From Duganella sp. OV510 (GTDB lineage: Bacteria; Pseudomonadota; Gammaproteobacteria; Burkholderiales; Burkholderiaceae_D), in assembly GCF_900100205.1 (NCBI RefSeq), contig NZ_FNEQ01000007.1, positions 124,001 through 188,000 of the forward strand: a stretch of DNA of 64,000 nt. The letters run 5' to 3'. This document shows positions 39,079 to 47,658 of this stretch, one piece after another. The notes below the pieces were generated by a model. It was given only the letters and a program-made list of their open reading frames with translations, searched no databases and had not been told where the DNA came from. Within the stretch, counting starts at the first letter, position 1; each line of letters opens with the position of its first letter. Made by a program: the position numbers and the translations under genes.

Positions 39079-39872
39079 CGTACCTCGGCCAGCGCAAACG
39101 CGCCGCCGTGATAGGTGACGGACGCATTCTGGTCCGGATACTCGCCGCTGTCCGGGAACAGGCCATCGAACTGCGACGAGCTGTCCTTCGGCTTGTAGCC
39201 CAGGTGCGAGGCCTTGCTGTTGTCCCACCAGGCCACTTCGTTGTCGGACATGCCGAACAGCACGGTGAAGCCGACGCGCGTGGCAAACAGCGAGCGGCGC
39301 AGCGCTTCCACCAGGTCGTCGTAGCTCAGCCACGTCACCATCATGCGGCGGTCCTTCGGCTCAGGGAAGGAGGAGCCGATGCGCAGGCTGACGGTTTCCA
39401 GGCCGGTGCGGTCCCAGTAGTAGCTGGCCAGCTGTTCGCCGAAGCACTTGCTGACGCCGTAGAACGAATCCGGACGGGTCGGCGCGGTGGCGTCGATGTA
39501 GTCGGTATTGCGGTAGAAGCCCACCGTGTGATTCGAGCTGGCGAAGATGATGCGCTTGACGCCTTGCTTGTGCGCCGCCTCGTAGATGTTGGCGGTGCCC
39601 AGGATATTGGCGTGCATGATGTTCTCGAAGGTGTTCTCGGTCGAGATGCCGCCAAAGTGCAGCACCGCGTCCACGCCTTCCATCATCTTCATGACGGCTG
39701 CTTTATCGGCCAGGTCGCACTGGACGATTTCCTCGCCCTCGCGCGCTTCGCCCATGTCGGCGATATCCGACAGCACCACCACATCCGCCCAAGGCTTGAT
39801 GCGGTCGCGCAGGACTTTGCCCAGGCCGCCGGCAGCACCGGTCAGCAGCAGTCGTTTGAATGGCTTGCTCAT
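39066..39872 (-). CDS. udh: Uronate dehydrogenase
   Basis: 268 residues, the size of known uronate dehydrogenases. An SDR-family NAD enzyme oxidising D-galacturonate (or glucuronate) to an aldarolactone. N-terminal NAD loop LLTGAAGGLGKVLR (9-22), VDAVLHFGGIS, active-site SSNHTVGFY with downstream YGVSKCFGE (YxxxK). The AVLHFGG and SSNHTVGFY stretches are typical of Udh rather than other epimerase-like enzymes. It follows garD by 28 bp on the same strand, so both probably share the GntR-controlled transcript. Confidence 0.93.
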   Translation of the reverse strand: MSKPFKRLLLTGAAGGLGKVLRDRIKPWADVVVLSDIADMGEAREGEEIVQCDLADKAAVMKMMEGVDAVLHFGGISTENTFENIMHANILGTANIYEAAHKQGVKRIIFASSNHTVGFYRNTDYIDATAPTRPDSFYGVSKCFGEQLASYYWDRTGLETVSLRIGSSFPEPKDRRMMVTWLSYDDLVEALRRSLFATRVGFTVLFGMSDNEVAWWDNSKASHLGYKPKDSSSQFDGLFPDSGEYPDQNASVTYHGGAFALAEVRYKD

Positions 39873-39900
39873 GTTGTCTCCGTTGTTTGAATTTTGAAGA

Positions 39901-41466
39901 TTACGTCACTGGGGCCGGATTGAACAGGACAAGCGCGTTGTGCAGCTTCCATTTCTCCGCCCAGGTCTCCTTGCCGCTGGCGACATCAAGCAGCATCTGG
40001 AACATCTCCCAGCCGACGTCGGCGATGGTGGCCTCGCCGCTGGCGATGCGGCCGGCGTTGATGTCCATCAGGTCATGCCAGCGGTTGGCCAGGTCGTTGC
40101 GGGTGGCGACTTTAATCACCGGCACCTCGGCCAGACCGTAAGGCGTGCCGCGGCCGGTGGTGAAGATGTGCACATTCATGCCGGCCGCCAGTTGCAGCGT
40201 GCCGCAAATGAAATCGCTGGCCGGGGTGGCGGCGTAGATCAGGCCTTTCTGCGTCAGCTTCTCGCCGGGCGACAGCACGCCGGAGATCGGTGCGCTGCCC
40301 GACTTGACGATCGAGCCCATGGCCTTCTCGACGATGTTGGACAGGCCGCCCTTCTTGTTGCCCGGCGTGGTGTTGGCGCTGCGGTCAACGCCGCCACGGG
40401 TCAGGTATTCATCGTACCAGGCCATCTCGCGGATCATGGCGTCGGCCACTTCCGGCGTGGTGGCGCGCGAGGTCAGCTGGTCGATGCCGTCACGCACCTC
40501 GGTCACTTCCGAGAACATCACGGTGGCGCCGGCGCGCACCAGCAGGTCGGTGGCAAAGCCCACCGCCGGATTCGCGGTGACGCCGGAGAAGGCGTCACTG
40601 CCGCCACATTGCACGCCCACCACCAGCTCGGAAGCCGGCACGGTTTCACGCTGGCGCTTGTTCAGCTCCGCCAGATTGACTTCGGCCTGCTTCATGATCG
40701 AATCGATCATCGACATGAAGCCGACGTGCTGCGCATCCTGCAAACAGACCAGGCCAGGATCGGCGCCACCGGCGTTCTGGATCGGGATCGAGCCTTTCGG
40801 GAACAAACGCGTCGGCTGCAGCTTTTCGCAGCCCAGGCTGACCACCATGGCCTGGCCGCCGAAATTCGGATTCAGCGCGATATTGCGGATGGTGCGGATC
40901 GGGATCGGCGCACCCGGCGCTTCAATCGCCACGCCGCAGCCGTAGGTGTGCTCCAGGCCCACCACGTCGTCGACATTGGGGTATTTCGGCAGCAGTTCTT
41001 TCTTGATGCGCTCGACGGCGAATTCCACCACGCCTGACACGCACTGCACGGTGGTGGTGATGGCCAAAATGTTACGCGTGCCGACACTGCCGTCCGGATT
41101 GCGGAAGCCCTGGAAGGTGTAGCCTTCCAGCGGCTCCATCGGCGGCGGCTTGATGGTGGCGATCGGCAGGCCTTCCAGTTCGCGCGCTGCGGGCATCTCG
41201 ACATTGTGCTCGGCCAGCCAGCTGCCGGCCGGCAGGTCTTTCATCGCAAAACCGATGGTCACGTTGTAACGGATGACACGGTCGCCGGACTTCAGGTCGC
41301 GCAGCGCCACCTTGTGGCCTTGCGGGACCGCTTCCAGCAGCGTCAAACCATTCGGGAACACGGCGCCGGCAGGCAGGCCGCCGTCGTTGACGACAATCGC
41401 GACGTTATCGTTGTCGTGCATGAGGATATAGCGCGGCGTATTGTTGGCGCTCGTCGGAGTTGTCAT
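39901..41466 (-). CDS. garD: Galactarate dehydratase
   Basis: 521 residues, GarD/altronate-dehydratase family. It dehydrates galactarate to 5-dehydro-4-deoxy-D-glucarate. N-terminal SAF domain (about 15-100, [10 protein letters not shown] to [12 protein letters not shown]) followed by the catalytic domain with [56 protein letters not shown] and the C-terminal [18 protein letters not shown]. First gene of the garD-udh unit. Four operator-like sites lie in the 280 bp between it and the divergent gntR. Confidence 0.95.
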   Translation of the reverse strand: MTTPTSANNTPRYILMHDNDNVAIVVNDGGLPAGAVFPNGLTLLEAVPQGHKVALRDLKSGDRVIRYNVTIGFAMKDLPAGSWLAEHNVEMPAARELEGLPIATIKPPPMEPLEGYTFQGFRNPDGSVGTRNILAITTTVQCVSGVVEFAVERIKKELLPKYPNVDDVVGLEHTYGCGVAIEAPGAPIPIRTIRNIALNPNFGGQAMVVSLGCEKLQPTRLFPKGSIPIQNAGGADPGLVCLQDAQHVGFMSMIDSIMKQAEVNLAELNKRQRETVPASELVVGVQCGGSDAFSGVTANPAVGFATDLLVRAGATVMFSEVTEVRDGIDQLTSRATTPEVADAMIREMAWYDEYLTRGGVDRSANTTPGNKKGGLSNIVEKAMGSIVKSGSAPISGVLSPGEKLTQKGLIYAATPASDFICGTLQLAAGMNVHIFTTGRGTPYGLAEVPVIKVATRNDLANRWHDLMDINAGRIASGEATIADVGWEMFQMLLDVASGKETWAEKWKLHNALVLFNPAPVT

Positions 41467-41501
41467 CTAGAATTCCTACGTTGTTTTTTGGTCTCTGAAA
41501 G

Positions 41502-41533
41502 TGGTCTGACCACTTCTATTATTGGTCGGCCAA
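41502..41533. promoter_or_regulatory. GntR/FadR-type operators on the garD side
   Basis: TGGTCTGACCA (41502-41512) is a perfect copy of the FadR-subfamily pattern TNGTNNNACNA. TTGGTCGGCCAA (41522-41533) is a second palindrome 21 bp further on, and an extra half-site TGGTC is at 41489-41493. They lie 36-67 bp upstream of the garD ATG. Probable repressor sites for the garD-udh transcript. Confidence 0.8.
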
Positions 41534-41667
41534 CTCAGGGTTGTGGCCTGCAAGCCACAGTCTGAATACCGCATGTTTCCTAGAGGTTATACCTTGTAAA
41601 CATCGGGGCCAGGGGGCTGCTCCATGAATTGAGTATGCCAGTTTAAAATTAATTTGGCTAGTCCACA

Positions 41668-41706
41668 TTGCGTATTTGGTCTGACCACCTTAGAATGGTC
41701 TGACCA
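41668..41706 (+). promoter_or_regulatory. gntR promoter with two embedded operators
   Basis: -35 TTGCGT (41668-41673), 17-bp spacer, -10 TAGAAT (41691-41696). One TGGTCTGACCA (41677-41687) fills the spacer and an identical copy (41696-41706) covers the -10/+1 region, 19 bp apart. A degenerate copy TGGCTAGTCCA (41655-41665) lies just upstream. The layout predicts autorepression of the gntR gene that starts at 41747. Confidence 0.82.
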
Positions 41707-41746
41707 GATGGCAAATAAATAAGCCACGGAAATTATACGAGACATC

Positions 41747-42451
41747 ATGCTGAAAAAAACCGCCCCTTTCACCGGGGATACCGCACACGAACCGCGCCTC
41801 TACCGCGTTGTGGCGGACCGCATCCAGGAACTCATCCGCAACGAAAACATCGCCTCCGGCGAGCGTCTGCCATCGGAGCGCGACCTTGCCACCAAGCTCA
41901 GTGTCAGCCGCGCCTCGCTGCGCGAAGCACTGATCGCGCTGGAGCTGGGCGGGGTAATCGAAGTGCGCGGCGGTTCGGGCGTATATGTCAGCGAAGTGCC
42001 GGAACCGGCGGTGGCCGATTTGCCGGAAGCCGGTCCGGGTCCGTTTGAAGTGCTGTCCGCGCGCCGCCTGATCGAATCCGAGATCGCCGCGATTGCCGCC
42101 CGTGTGGCAACCGACAGCGCCATCGACGCCATCCTGCAAGCGGTGGTCGAGATGGAAAAGAGCCACGCCAATTATTCCAGCAACGAGCAAGCCGACCGCA
42201 ACTTCCACCTGGCCATCGCGCGCGCCACCGGCAACAGCGCGCTGGTCGGATCGCTGAACTATCTGTGGGACCAGCGCGGCCGCCTGTGGCACAAGCTGAA
42301 AGAACACTTCCAGACCGAGGAACTGCGTCAGGAAACGCTGAAGGACCACCGCCGCATCCTGGAGGCGATTGCCGCCCACGATCCGGCGGCGGCGCGCAAA
42401 GCCATGCGCGGCCACCTGGAACGCGTGACCCGTACTTTCTCGCGCGGATAA
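41747..42451 (+). CDS. GntR/FadR-family regulator of galactarate/galacturonate catabolism
   Basis: 234 residues. N-terminal winged helix (about 19-80: VADRIQELIRNENIASGERL, PSERDLATKLSVSRASLREA, LELGGVIEVRGGSGVYV), then an FCD ligand-binding domain (about 98-225) with the usual metal-site histidines in RNFHLAIARATGNSAL, KDHRRILEAIAAHD and AMRGHLERV. It is divergent from garD and surrounded by TGGTCTGACCA operators. Likely inducer is galactarate or a related uronate product (inference from position). Confidence 0.93.
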   Translation: MLKKTAPFTGDTAHEPRLYRVVADRIQELIRNENIASGERLPSERDLATKLSVSRASLREALIALELGGVIEVRGGSGVYVSEVPEPAVADLPEAGPGPFEVLSARRLIESEIAAIAARVATDSAIDAILQAVVEMEKSHANYSSNEQADRNFHLAIARATGNSALVGSLNYLWDQRGRLWHKLKEHFQTEELRQETLKDHRRILEAIAAHDPAAARKAMRGHLERVTRTFSRG

Positions 42452-42654
42452 GCAGTATCTGTAACAGCGCAGGACCGGCCTCGATGCCGGCCGCGTATAA
42501 AAAGCAATCAAGTTATTGACCGGCCCGACCTCGGCACTGTGCTCCGCGCACAGCTGCCTTCGTCGCGGCGGCACGGAGTACGCGAGGTGCTCCACTCACG
42601 CAGGCGCTTGCCAGCGCTGCGTATAACTTTATTCAAGAGACGAAGGAGACCCAC

Positions 42655-45372
42655 ATGAAGTCCCAGCAATCGGTCATGAACCGTTCCGCACAACCACGCC
42701 TGCTGCTGTCGGCAATCAGCCTGGCTGTGATGGCTCTGACCAACCAGGCATCCGCGCAATCCGACGATGCCAATATGACCCGGGTGGAAGTTACCGGTTC
42801 CAGCATCAAGCGCGTCGCCAATGAAGCATCCCTGCCAGTCACCAGCGTCAAGGCTGAAGACATGGTCAAACAGGGCATGACCACCCTCGCCGACTTCATG
42901 ATGGCGTTGCCACAATCGGCCTCGCTGGCGCCATCCAACGCCGGCTCCGGCACCAACATCAATCTGCGCGGCCTTGGTGTGAACCGCACCCTGGTGCTGC
43001 TGAATGGCCGCCGCCTGGCCAACGAGGCGATCGCCGACGGCTACGCCAACCTGGACGTGATTCCGATGAGCGCCATTGCGCGCGTTGAAGTGCTGCGTGA
43101 CGGCGCTTCCTCGATCTACGGCTCCGACGCCATCGGCGGCGTGGTCAACTTCATCACCAAGACCCAATTCGAAGGCCTGCAACTGACCGCGCAAGCGGTG
43201 CAGCCGGAGAAAAAAGGCGGCGGCGACGAACAGCGCCTGACCGCGACCTGGGGCAAGGGCAATCTGCAAACCGACGGCTGGAACGTCTATGCCACCGTGG
43301 ACGCCCACCAGCGCACACGCCTGAATGCATCCGACCGCGCCTATCTCAGTTCGGCGGAAAAGCTGACCGAACTGGGTCGCGCGCCATCGCTGGGCACCGG
43401 CGGCAACGCCACTCCGGCCAACTTCACCACGCCGACCAACAAGACCGCACAGAACCCGTACGGCCGCACCGGCTGCCTGGCGCCTTACTCGATCGCCGGC
43501 CAGAACGGCACCTGCGTGATCGACAACAATGAATACGGCACCGCGCTGTACGCCAACCAGCAGGTCACCTTCTACGCACGTGGCTCGTTGAAGCTGAGTG
43601 AAGACCATATCGTCAGCATCGACTACTCGCGCGGCGAGGAATTCATCAAGGCGACCCGCAACCCGACCAATGCGCTGGCCGTCAAAGGCGTGGCGCCGAC
43701 CATCTCGTCGACCAGCAAATGGTATCCGGGCGGTAGCGGCGGCGTACCTGCCGTGGCGGGCCTGAACAATGCACCGTTGACCGTGACCTGGGCGGTGGCC
43801 GACCTGGGCGCGGCAACCACCAAGGACGTGCAGCTGAACCAGCGTATCGCTGTCACCGATGAAGGCATTATCGGCGGCTGGGACTACAAGGCTGGCCTGG
43901 TGGTTGGTATCTCCGAGCGTGACAACTACTATTACTCCGGCTATGTCACCGGCCAGGGCCTGATCGACGGCCTGAAAAACGGCAAGCTGAATCCATTCGG
44001 CCTGCAGGACACCGACGGCAAAGCTTACCTGGCGTCGATCAGCGTCGACGGCGCCAAGAACCGCACCTCGAAATCGACCTTCACCGGCGTCGATTTCACC
44101 GCCAGCAAAGCGCTGATGGAACTGCCGGGCGGCTCGCTGGCACTGGCAGTGGGCGCCGACCTGCACCGCGACACCACCGAAGACACCAAGCTGGCCATCG
44201 TCTCGGACGTCACCTACGCCAATACCAGCCCATCGCATGGCGAAGGCCAGCGTAACGTCGCCGCGCTGTTCGCCGAGATCAACGCACCCATCACCAAGAC
44301 GCTGGAGCTGAACGGCGCAGTGCGTGCCGACCATTTCAACGACTTCGGCACCACCGTCAATCCGAAACTCAGCTTCCGCTGGGAACCGATGAAACAGCTG
44401 ATGTTCCGCGGCTCGGCCAACACCGGCTTCCGCGCGCCAACGCTGTTTGACGCCTACGGCTACCGTCTGCCAGGCGCCACCGGCCTGACCGCCGCCAAGT
44501 GGGACGATCCGGTACTGTGCCCAGGCGGCACGCCAGGCGTGGCCGGCACCGGCAAGCCGATCGCCGGCCAGGTGGCGGCCAATGTGTGTAATGTCCAGCT
44601 GCCCAAGCAGACCGGCTCCAACGCCGGCCTGAGGCCGGAAAAATCGAAGGGCTTCACGCTGGGCGTGGTGATGGAACCGTTCAAGGACGCCACGCTGTCG
44701 CTGGACTACTGGAACATCCGCATGACCGACATGCTGGCCAACCTGCCGGAGCAGGTGTACTTCCTGGACCCGGCCAAGTACGCCGCTTACTTCGTGCGTA
44801 ACACCGATGGCACCATCAACTACATCAACAACACCACGATGAACCTGGGTGGCCAGAAGGCTGGCGGTATCGACGTTTCGGGTTCGTACACCTTCCCGAA
44901 AACCTCGTTCGGCACCTTCCGCGTGAACCTGGACGGCACCTACCTGACGCAGTTCGACAACCAGCTGTTTGACGGTAGCCCGTTCGTCTCCAACATCGGC
45001 CAGTTCGGCCTGGCCAGCAACGGCACTACGTCGAGCTTCCCGATCATCACCTATCGCTGGAAGCACACGCTGCGACTGAACTGGGCTTCGGGTAACTGGA
45101 ACAGCACGCTGACCCAGAACTACAACTCGAAGTACACCGACCAGAACCTGGTGGCCAAGCAGTACTGGCGCGACATCAACTCGTACAAGCTGTGGAACCT
45201 GACCACCACGTACAGCGGATTCAAGAACATCCAGATCACTGCCGGCATCACCAATCTGTTCAACGCAGAACCACCGGCAACCAACAGCAGCCTGTATAGC
45301 TTTGGTTACCTGAGCAGCGCAGCCAGCCCGATCGGCCGCGCTTACAACGTCCGTGCCACCTACACTTTCTGA
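42655..45372 (+). CDS. TonB-dependent receptor
   Basis: 905 residues. Signal peptide ending ASAQ at about 35, then a TonB-box-like VEVTGSSIKR, a plug domain (about 55-170, with NLRGLGVNRTLVLLNGRRLAN and VEVLRDGASSIYGSDAIGGVVN), and a 22-strand barrel ending in NVRATYTF. It belongs to the large receptor class common in carbohydrate-utilisation loci. Position between gntR and the pectinase genes suggests uptake of pectin oligogalacturonides. No SusD-like partner is present. AAGGAG precedes the ATG, and a terminator follows. Confidence 0.95.
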   Translation: MKSQQSVMNRSAQPRLLLSAISLAVMALTNQASAQSDDANMTRVEVTGSSIKRVANEASLPVTSVKAEDMVKQGMTTLADFMMALPQSASLAPSNAGSGTNINLRGLGVNRTLVLLNGRRLANEAIADGYANLDVIPMSAIARVEVLRDGASSIYGSDAIGGVVNFITKTQFEGLQLTAQAVQPEKKGGGDEQRLTATWGKGNLQTDGWNVYATVDAHQRTRLNASDRAYLSSAEKLTELGRAPSLGTGGNATPANFTTPTNKTAQNPYGRTGCLAPYSIAGQNGTCVIDNNEYGTALYANQQVTFYARGSLKLSEDHIVSIDYSRGEEFIKATRNPTNALAVKGVAPTISSTSKWYPGGSGGVPAVAGLNNAPLTVTWAVADLGAATTKDVQLNQRIAVTDEGIIGGWDYKAGLVVGISERDNYYYSGYVTGQGLIDGLKNGKLNPFGLQDTDGKAYLASISVDGAKNRTSKSTFTGVDFTASKALMELPGGSLALAVGADLHRDTTEDTKLAIVSDVTYANTSPSHGEGQRNVAALFAEINAPITKTLELNGAVRADHFNDFGTTVNPKLSFRWEPMKQLMFRGSANTGFRAPTLFDAYGYRLPGATGLTAAKWDDPVLCPGGTPGVAGTGKPIAGQVAANVCNVQLPKQTGSNAGLRPEKSKGFTLGVVMEPFKDATLSLDYWNIRMTDMLANLPEQVYFLDPAKYAAYFVRNTDGTINYINNTTMNLGGQKAGGIDVSGSYTFPKTSFGTFRVNLDGTYLTQFDNQLFDGSPFVSNIGQFGLASNGTTSSFPIITYRWKHTLRLNWASGNWNSTLTQNYNSKYTDQNLVAKQYWRDINSYKLWNLTTTYSGFKNIQITAGITNLFNAEPPATNSSLYSFGYLSSAASPIGRAYNVRATYTF

Positions 45373-45415
45373 TGAAAGCGTGGCTGCATAAACTGAGTCA
45401 CTCCGCCTGAGGTTG

Positions 45416-45451
45416 GGCGCCGGACCGCATGGCGGCCGGCGCCTTTTTTTT
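45416..45451 (+). terminator. Rho-independent terminator of the TonB-receptor gene
   Basis: Stem GGCGCCGG (45416-45423) with CCGGCGCC (45436-45443), followed by eight T residues, 44 bp past the stop and 11 bp before the next start codon. Confidence 0.92.
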
Positions 45452-45462
45452 AGGATCGTTCG

Positions 45463-46257
45463 ATGAAATACCTGATTTCCTGCGCCGCCGCCCTGGCGCT
45501 GTTTACCGGCAGCGCTAACGCGGCCGACGCCGCACCGGCAAAGCCGGTACGCTTTATCCTGGTCGGTGATTCGACCATGGCCAGCAACAGCGGCTACGGC
45601 GACGCCTTCTGCGCGCGCATCAACCGCGCCAACACCTGCATCAATCTGGCCAAGGGTGGCCGCAGCTCCGGCAGCTTCCGCGCCGAAGGTCGCTGGAACG
45701 AAGTCGAAGGCCTGCTGCGCGGCGCCGACGCCTACAGCAAGACCTATGTGCTGATCCAGTTCGGCCACAACGACCAGCCGGGCAAGCCTGGCCGCTCAAC
45801 CGACCTGAAAACCGAATTCCCCGTCAACATGACACGCTACGCGCAGGAAGTGAAAGCGCTGGGTGGCGTGCCGGTACTGGTCACGCCGCTGACCCGCCGC
45901 ACCTTCAAGGACGGCGAGCTGGAAAATAATCTCGGCCCGTGGGCGGACGTGATCCGCGCCACCGCCGCCACGCAACAAGCACCACTGCTGGACCTCAACG
46001 CGGAAAGCTACGCCGCCGTGCGGGCCATGGGGCAGGATGAAGCGGACACGCTGGCCATGGTGCCCCGCCCTGCCGACTACGGCGTCGCGCCGGCAGCCGG
46101 CAAAGTGGAAGTGGCTGGCGCAGCCAAGTCAGCCTTCGACCGCACGCACGTTGGCGCCAAAGGCGCAGCCTTCTTCTCGCGCATGGTGATGGAAGAGCTC
46201 AAGCACGCAGTGCCGGAAACCGCAAGCCACTTCAAGCCTGAGAGTGAACAGCAATGA
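45463..46257 (+). CDS. Rhamnogalacturonan/pectin acetylesterase, CE12-like SGNH hydrolase
   Basis: 264 residues with signal peptide MKYLISCAAALALFTGSANA. The catalytic serine is S37 in the GDS block (LVGDSTMASNSGYG); block II NLAKGGRSSGSF, block III FGHNDQ, and the C-terminal D226-x-x-H229 (FDRTHVGAKGA) complete the SGNH set. CE12 members remove acetyl groups from pectin or rhamnogalacturonan, opening it to the other enzymes. First gene of a four-gene unit; its stop overlaps the next start by 4 bp. Confidence 0.93.
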   Translation: MKYLISCAAALALFTGSANAADAAPAKPVRFILVGDSTMASNSGYGDAFCARINRANTCINLAKGGRSSGSFRAEGRWNEVEGLLRGADAYSKTYVLIQFGHNDQPGKPGRSTDLKTEFPVNMTRYAQEVKALGGVPVLVTPLTRRTFKDGELENNLGPWADVIRATAATQQAPLLDLNAESYAAVRAMGQDEADTLAMVPRPADYGVAPAAGKVEVAGAAKSAFDRTHVGAKGAAFFSRMVMEELKHAVPETASHFKPESEQQ

Positions 46258-47648
46258 AGCAACAATACGCTATAGCCCTGGCGCTGCTGCTGGGCGCTGG
46301 CGCGGCACAGGGCAACCCGGCACGCCCGCAACTCACGCCCGAACAGGCGAAACAGTTCTCGTATGAAGAAGTGCTGAAGTACGTTGGCGAAGCTGGCAAG
46401 GAGAAAATCGATCCGTGGGACCCGCTTGCCGATCCGCTGGCCAAGGGCGCGGCATTCACGCCGGACTATATTGTCGACAAGGCCGCCAGGGCCGATGGCG
46501 CGCGCATCTTCAATACGGTGCAGGAAGCCGTCAGCCGCGCGGTGCTGGACAGCGCCGCGCGTCCGGACAAGCGGCGATACCTGCTGCTGAAGCCTGGCGT
46601 TTATCCGGAGCTGGTCTACATTCCCGCCGAAGCGGCGCCGCTCACGCTGTACGGAGAAGGCAAGGATGCGGCAGCCACGCGCATCACCGCCAAACTGGAA
46701 GCATCAATGACCGGTGCAGCCTATGACGCCGCGCATGGCGCGCAATTCGCCAAGGCGCCGCAGCCGGTCCAGGCCATGTACGCCAGCATCAAGGATCGCC
46801 CGCAGATTGGCACCTTCGGCACGCAAACCGTCTGGGCCAAGAACAACGGCTTCCAGGCGCGTAACCTGACCTTTGAAAACGGCTACAACAAGGACACCGG
46901 CAACGCCCGCGCCGAAGCGCTCCCCAACATCAACAACATCCACCATCAGGCGCTGGCGCTGAGCGTTGATGGCGTCGACAAGGCGCAGTTCGAGAATATC
47001 CGGCTGATCGGCTTCCAGGACACGCTGTTCCTCAAGTCGCCGCAGGTCGGCAGCACGGTGCGCAGCTTCTTCAACAAGAGCTATATCGAGGGCGATGTCG
47101 ATTTCATCTTCGGCGACAGTACCGCCTACTTCTACCAGAGCGAAGTGCGCACGCTGGGCGACCGTGGCACCTCCTACACCGCAGCGCCGAACACGCACGT
47201 CAAGACCAGGTACGGCTTCGTCTTCGACAATGTACGCTTCACGCACGAAGGCAAGAAGGATGGCGACTTCTTCCTGCTGCGCCAATGGTTCGCCGGTTCG
47301 CGCTGTACGCCCTACGCGCCGATGCCGGTGGAGGGCTACAGCTGCACCTATGGCGCCGTCAATCTCTACAAGGCGCCCATCGGCACCATCGCGCGCAGTT
47401 CGCTGGAAGCGGTCGGCAAGATGGTGGTGCTGAACTCCCGCATCGGCGCACATATCAACCGCCAGCAACCATGGCATGACTGGAATAAGAAAGGCACCAT
47501 CTCCTATCGTCCGGCGCAGTTCACCTCGGACGACCACTGGAAAAACCTTGTCGCCGCCGGCATCGATCCCGTCAAGGATCTCGGCTACACGCAACCACCT
47601 TCACCTGCCGACATCTTCCTCGGTGAATTTAATAATTCGGACGAATAA
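46254..47648 (+). CDS. Pectin methylesterase (CE8)
   Basis: 464 residues with signal peptide ending at AAQG. It demethylates pectin in the periplasm or outside. Right-handed beta-helix enzyme with acid/base D256 in GFQDTLFLK, nucleophile D283 in EGDVDFIFGDSTAYFY, and the conserved arginine in RQWFAGSR. It resembles the larger PemA/YbhC-type enzymes and has insertions before the core (residues 140-200). Stop 10 bp before the polygalacturonase start. Confidence 0.94.
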   Translation: MKQQYAIALALLLGAGAAQGNPARPQLTPEQAKQFSYEEVLKYVGEAGKEKIDPWDPLADPLAKGAAFTPDYIVDKAARADGARIFNTVQEAVSRAVLDSAARPDKRRYLLLKPGVYPELVYIPAEAAPLTLYGEGKDAAATRITAKLEASMTGAAYDAAHGAQFAKAPQPVQAMYASIKDRPQIGTFGTQTVWAKNNGFQARNLTFENGYNKDTGNARAEALPNINNIHHQALALSVDGVDKAQFENIRLIGFQDTLFLKSPQVGSTVRSFFNKSYIEGDVDFIFGDSTAYFYQSEVRTLGDRGTSYTAAPNTHVKTRYGFVFDNVRFTHEGKKDGDFFLLRQWFAGSRCTPYAPMPVEGYSCTYGAVNLYKAPIGTIARSSLEAVGKMVVLNSRIGAHINRQQPWHDWNKKGTISYRPAQFTSDDHWKNLVAAGIDPVKDLGYTQPPSPADIFLGEFNNSDE

Positions 47649-47658
47649 GGAATACAGC

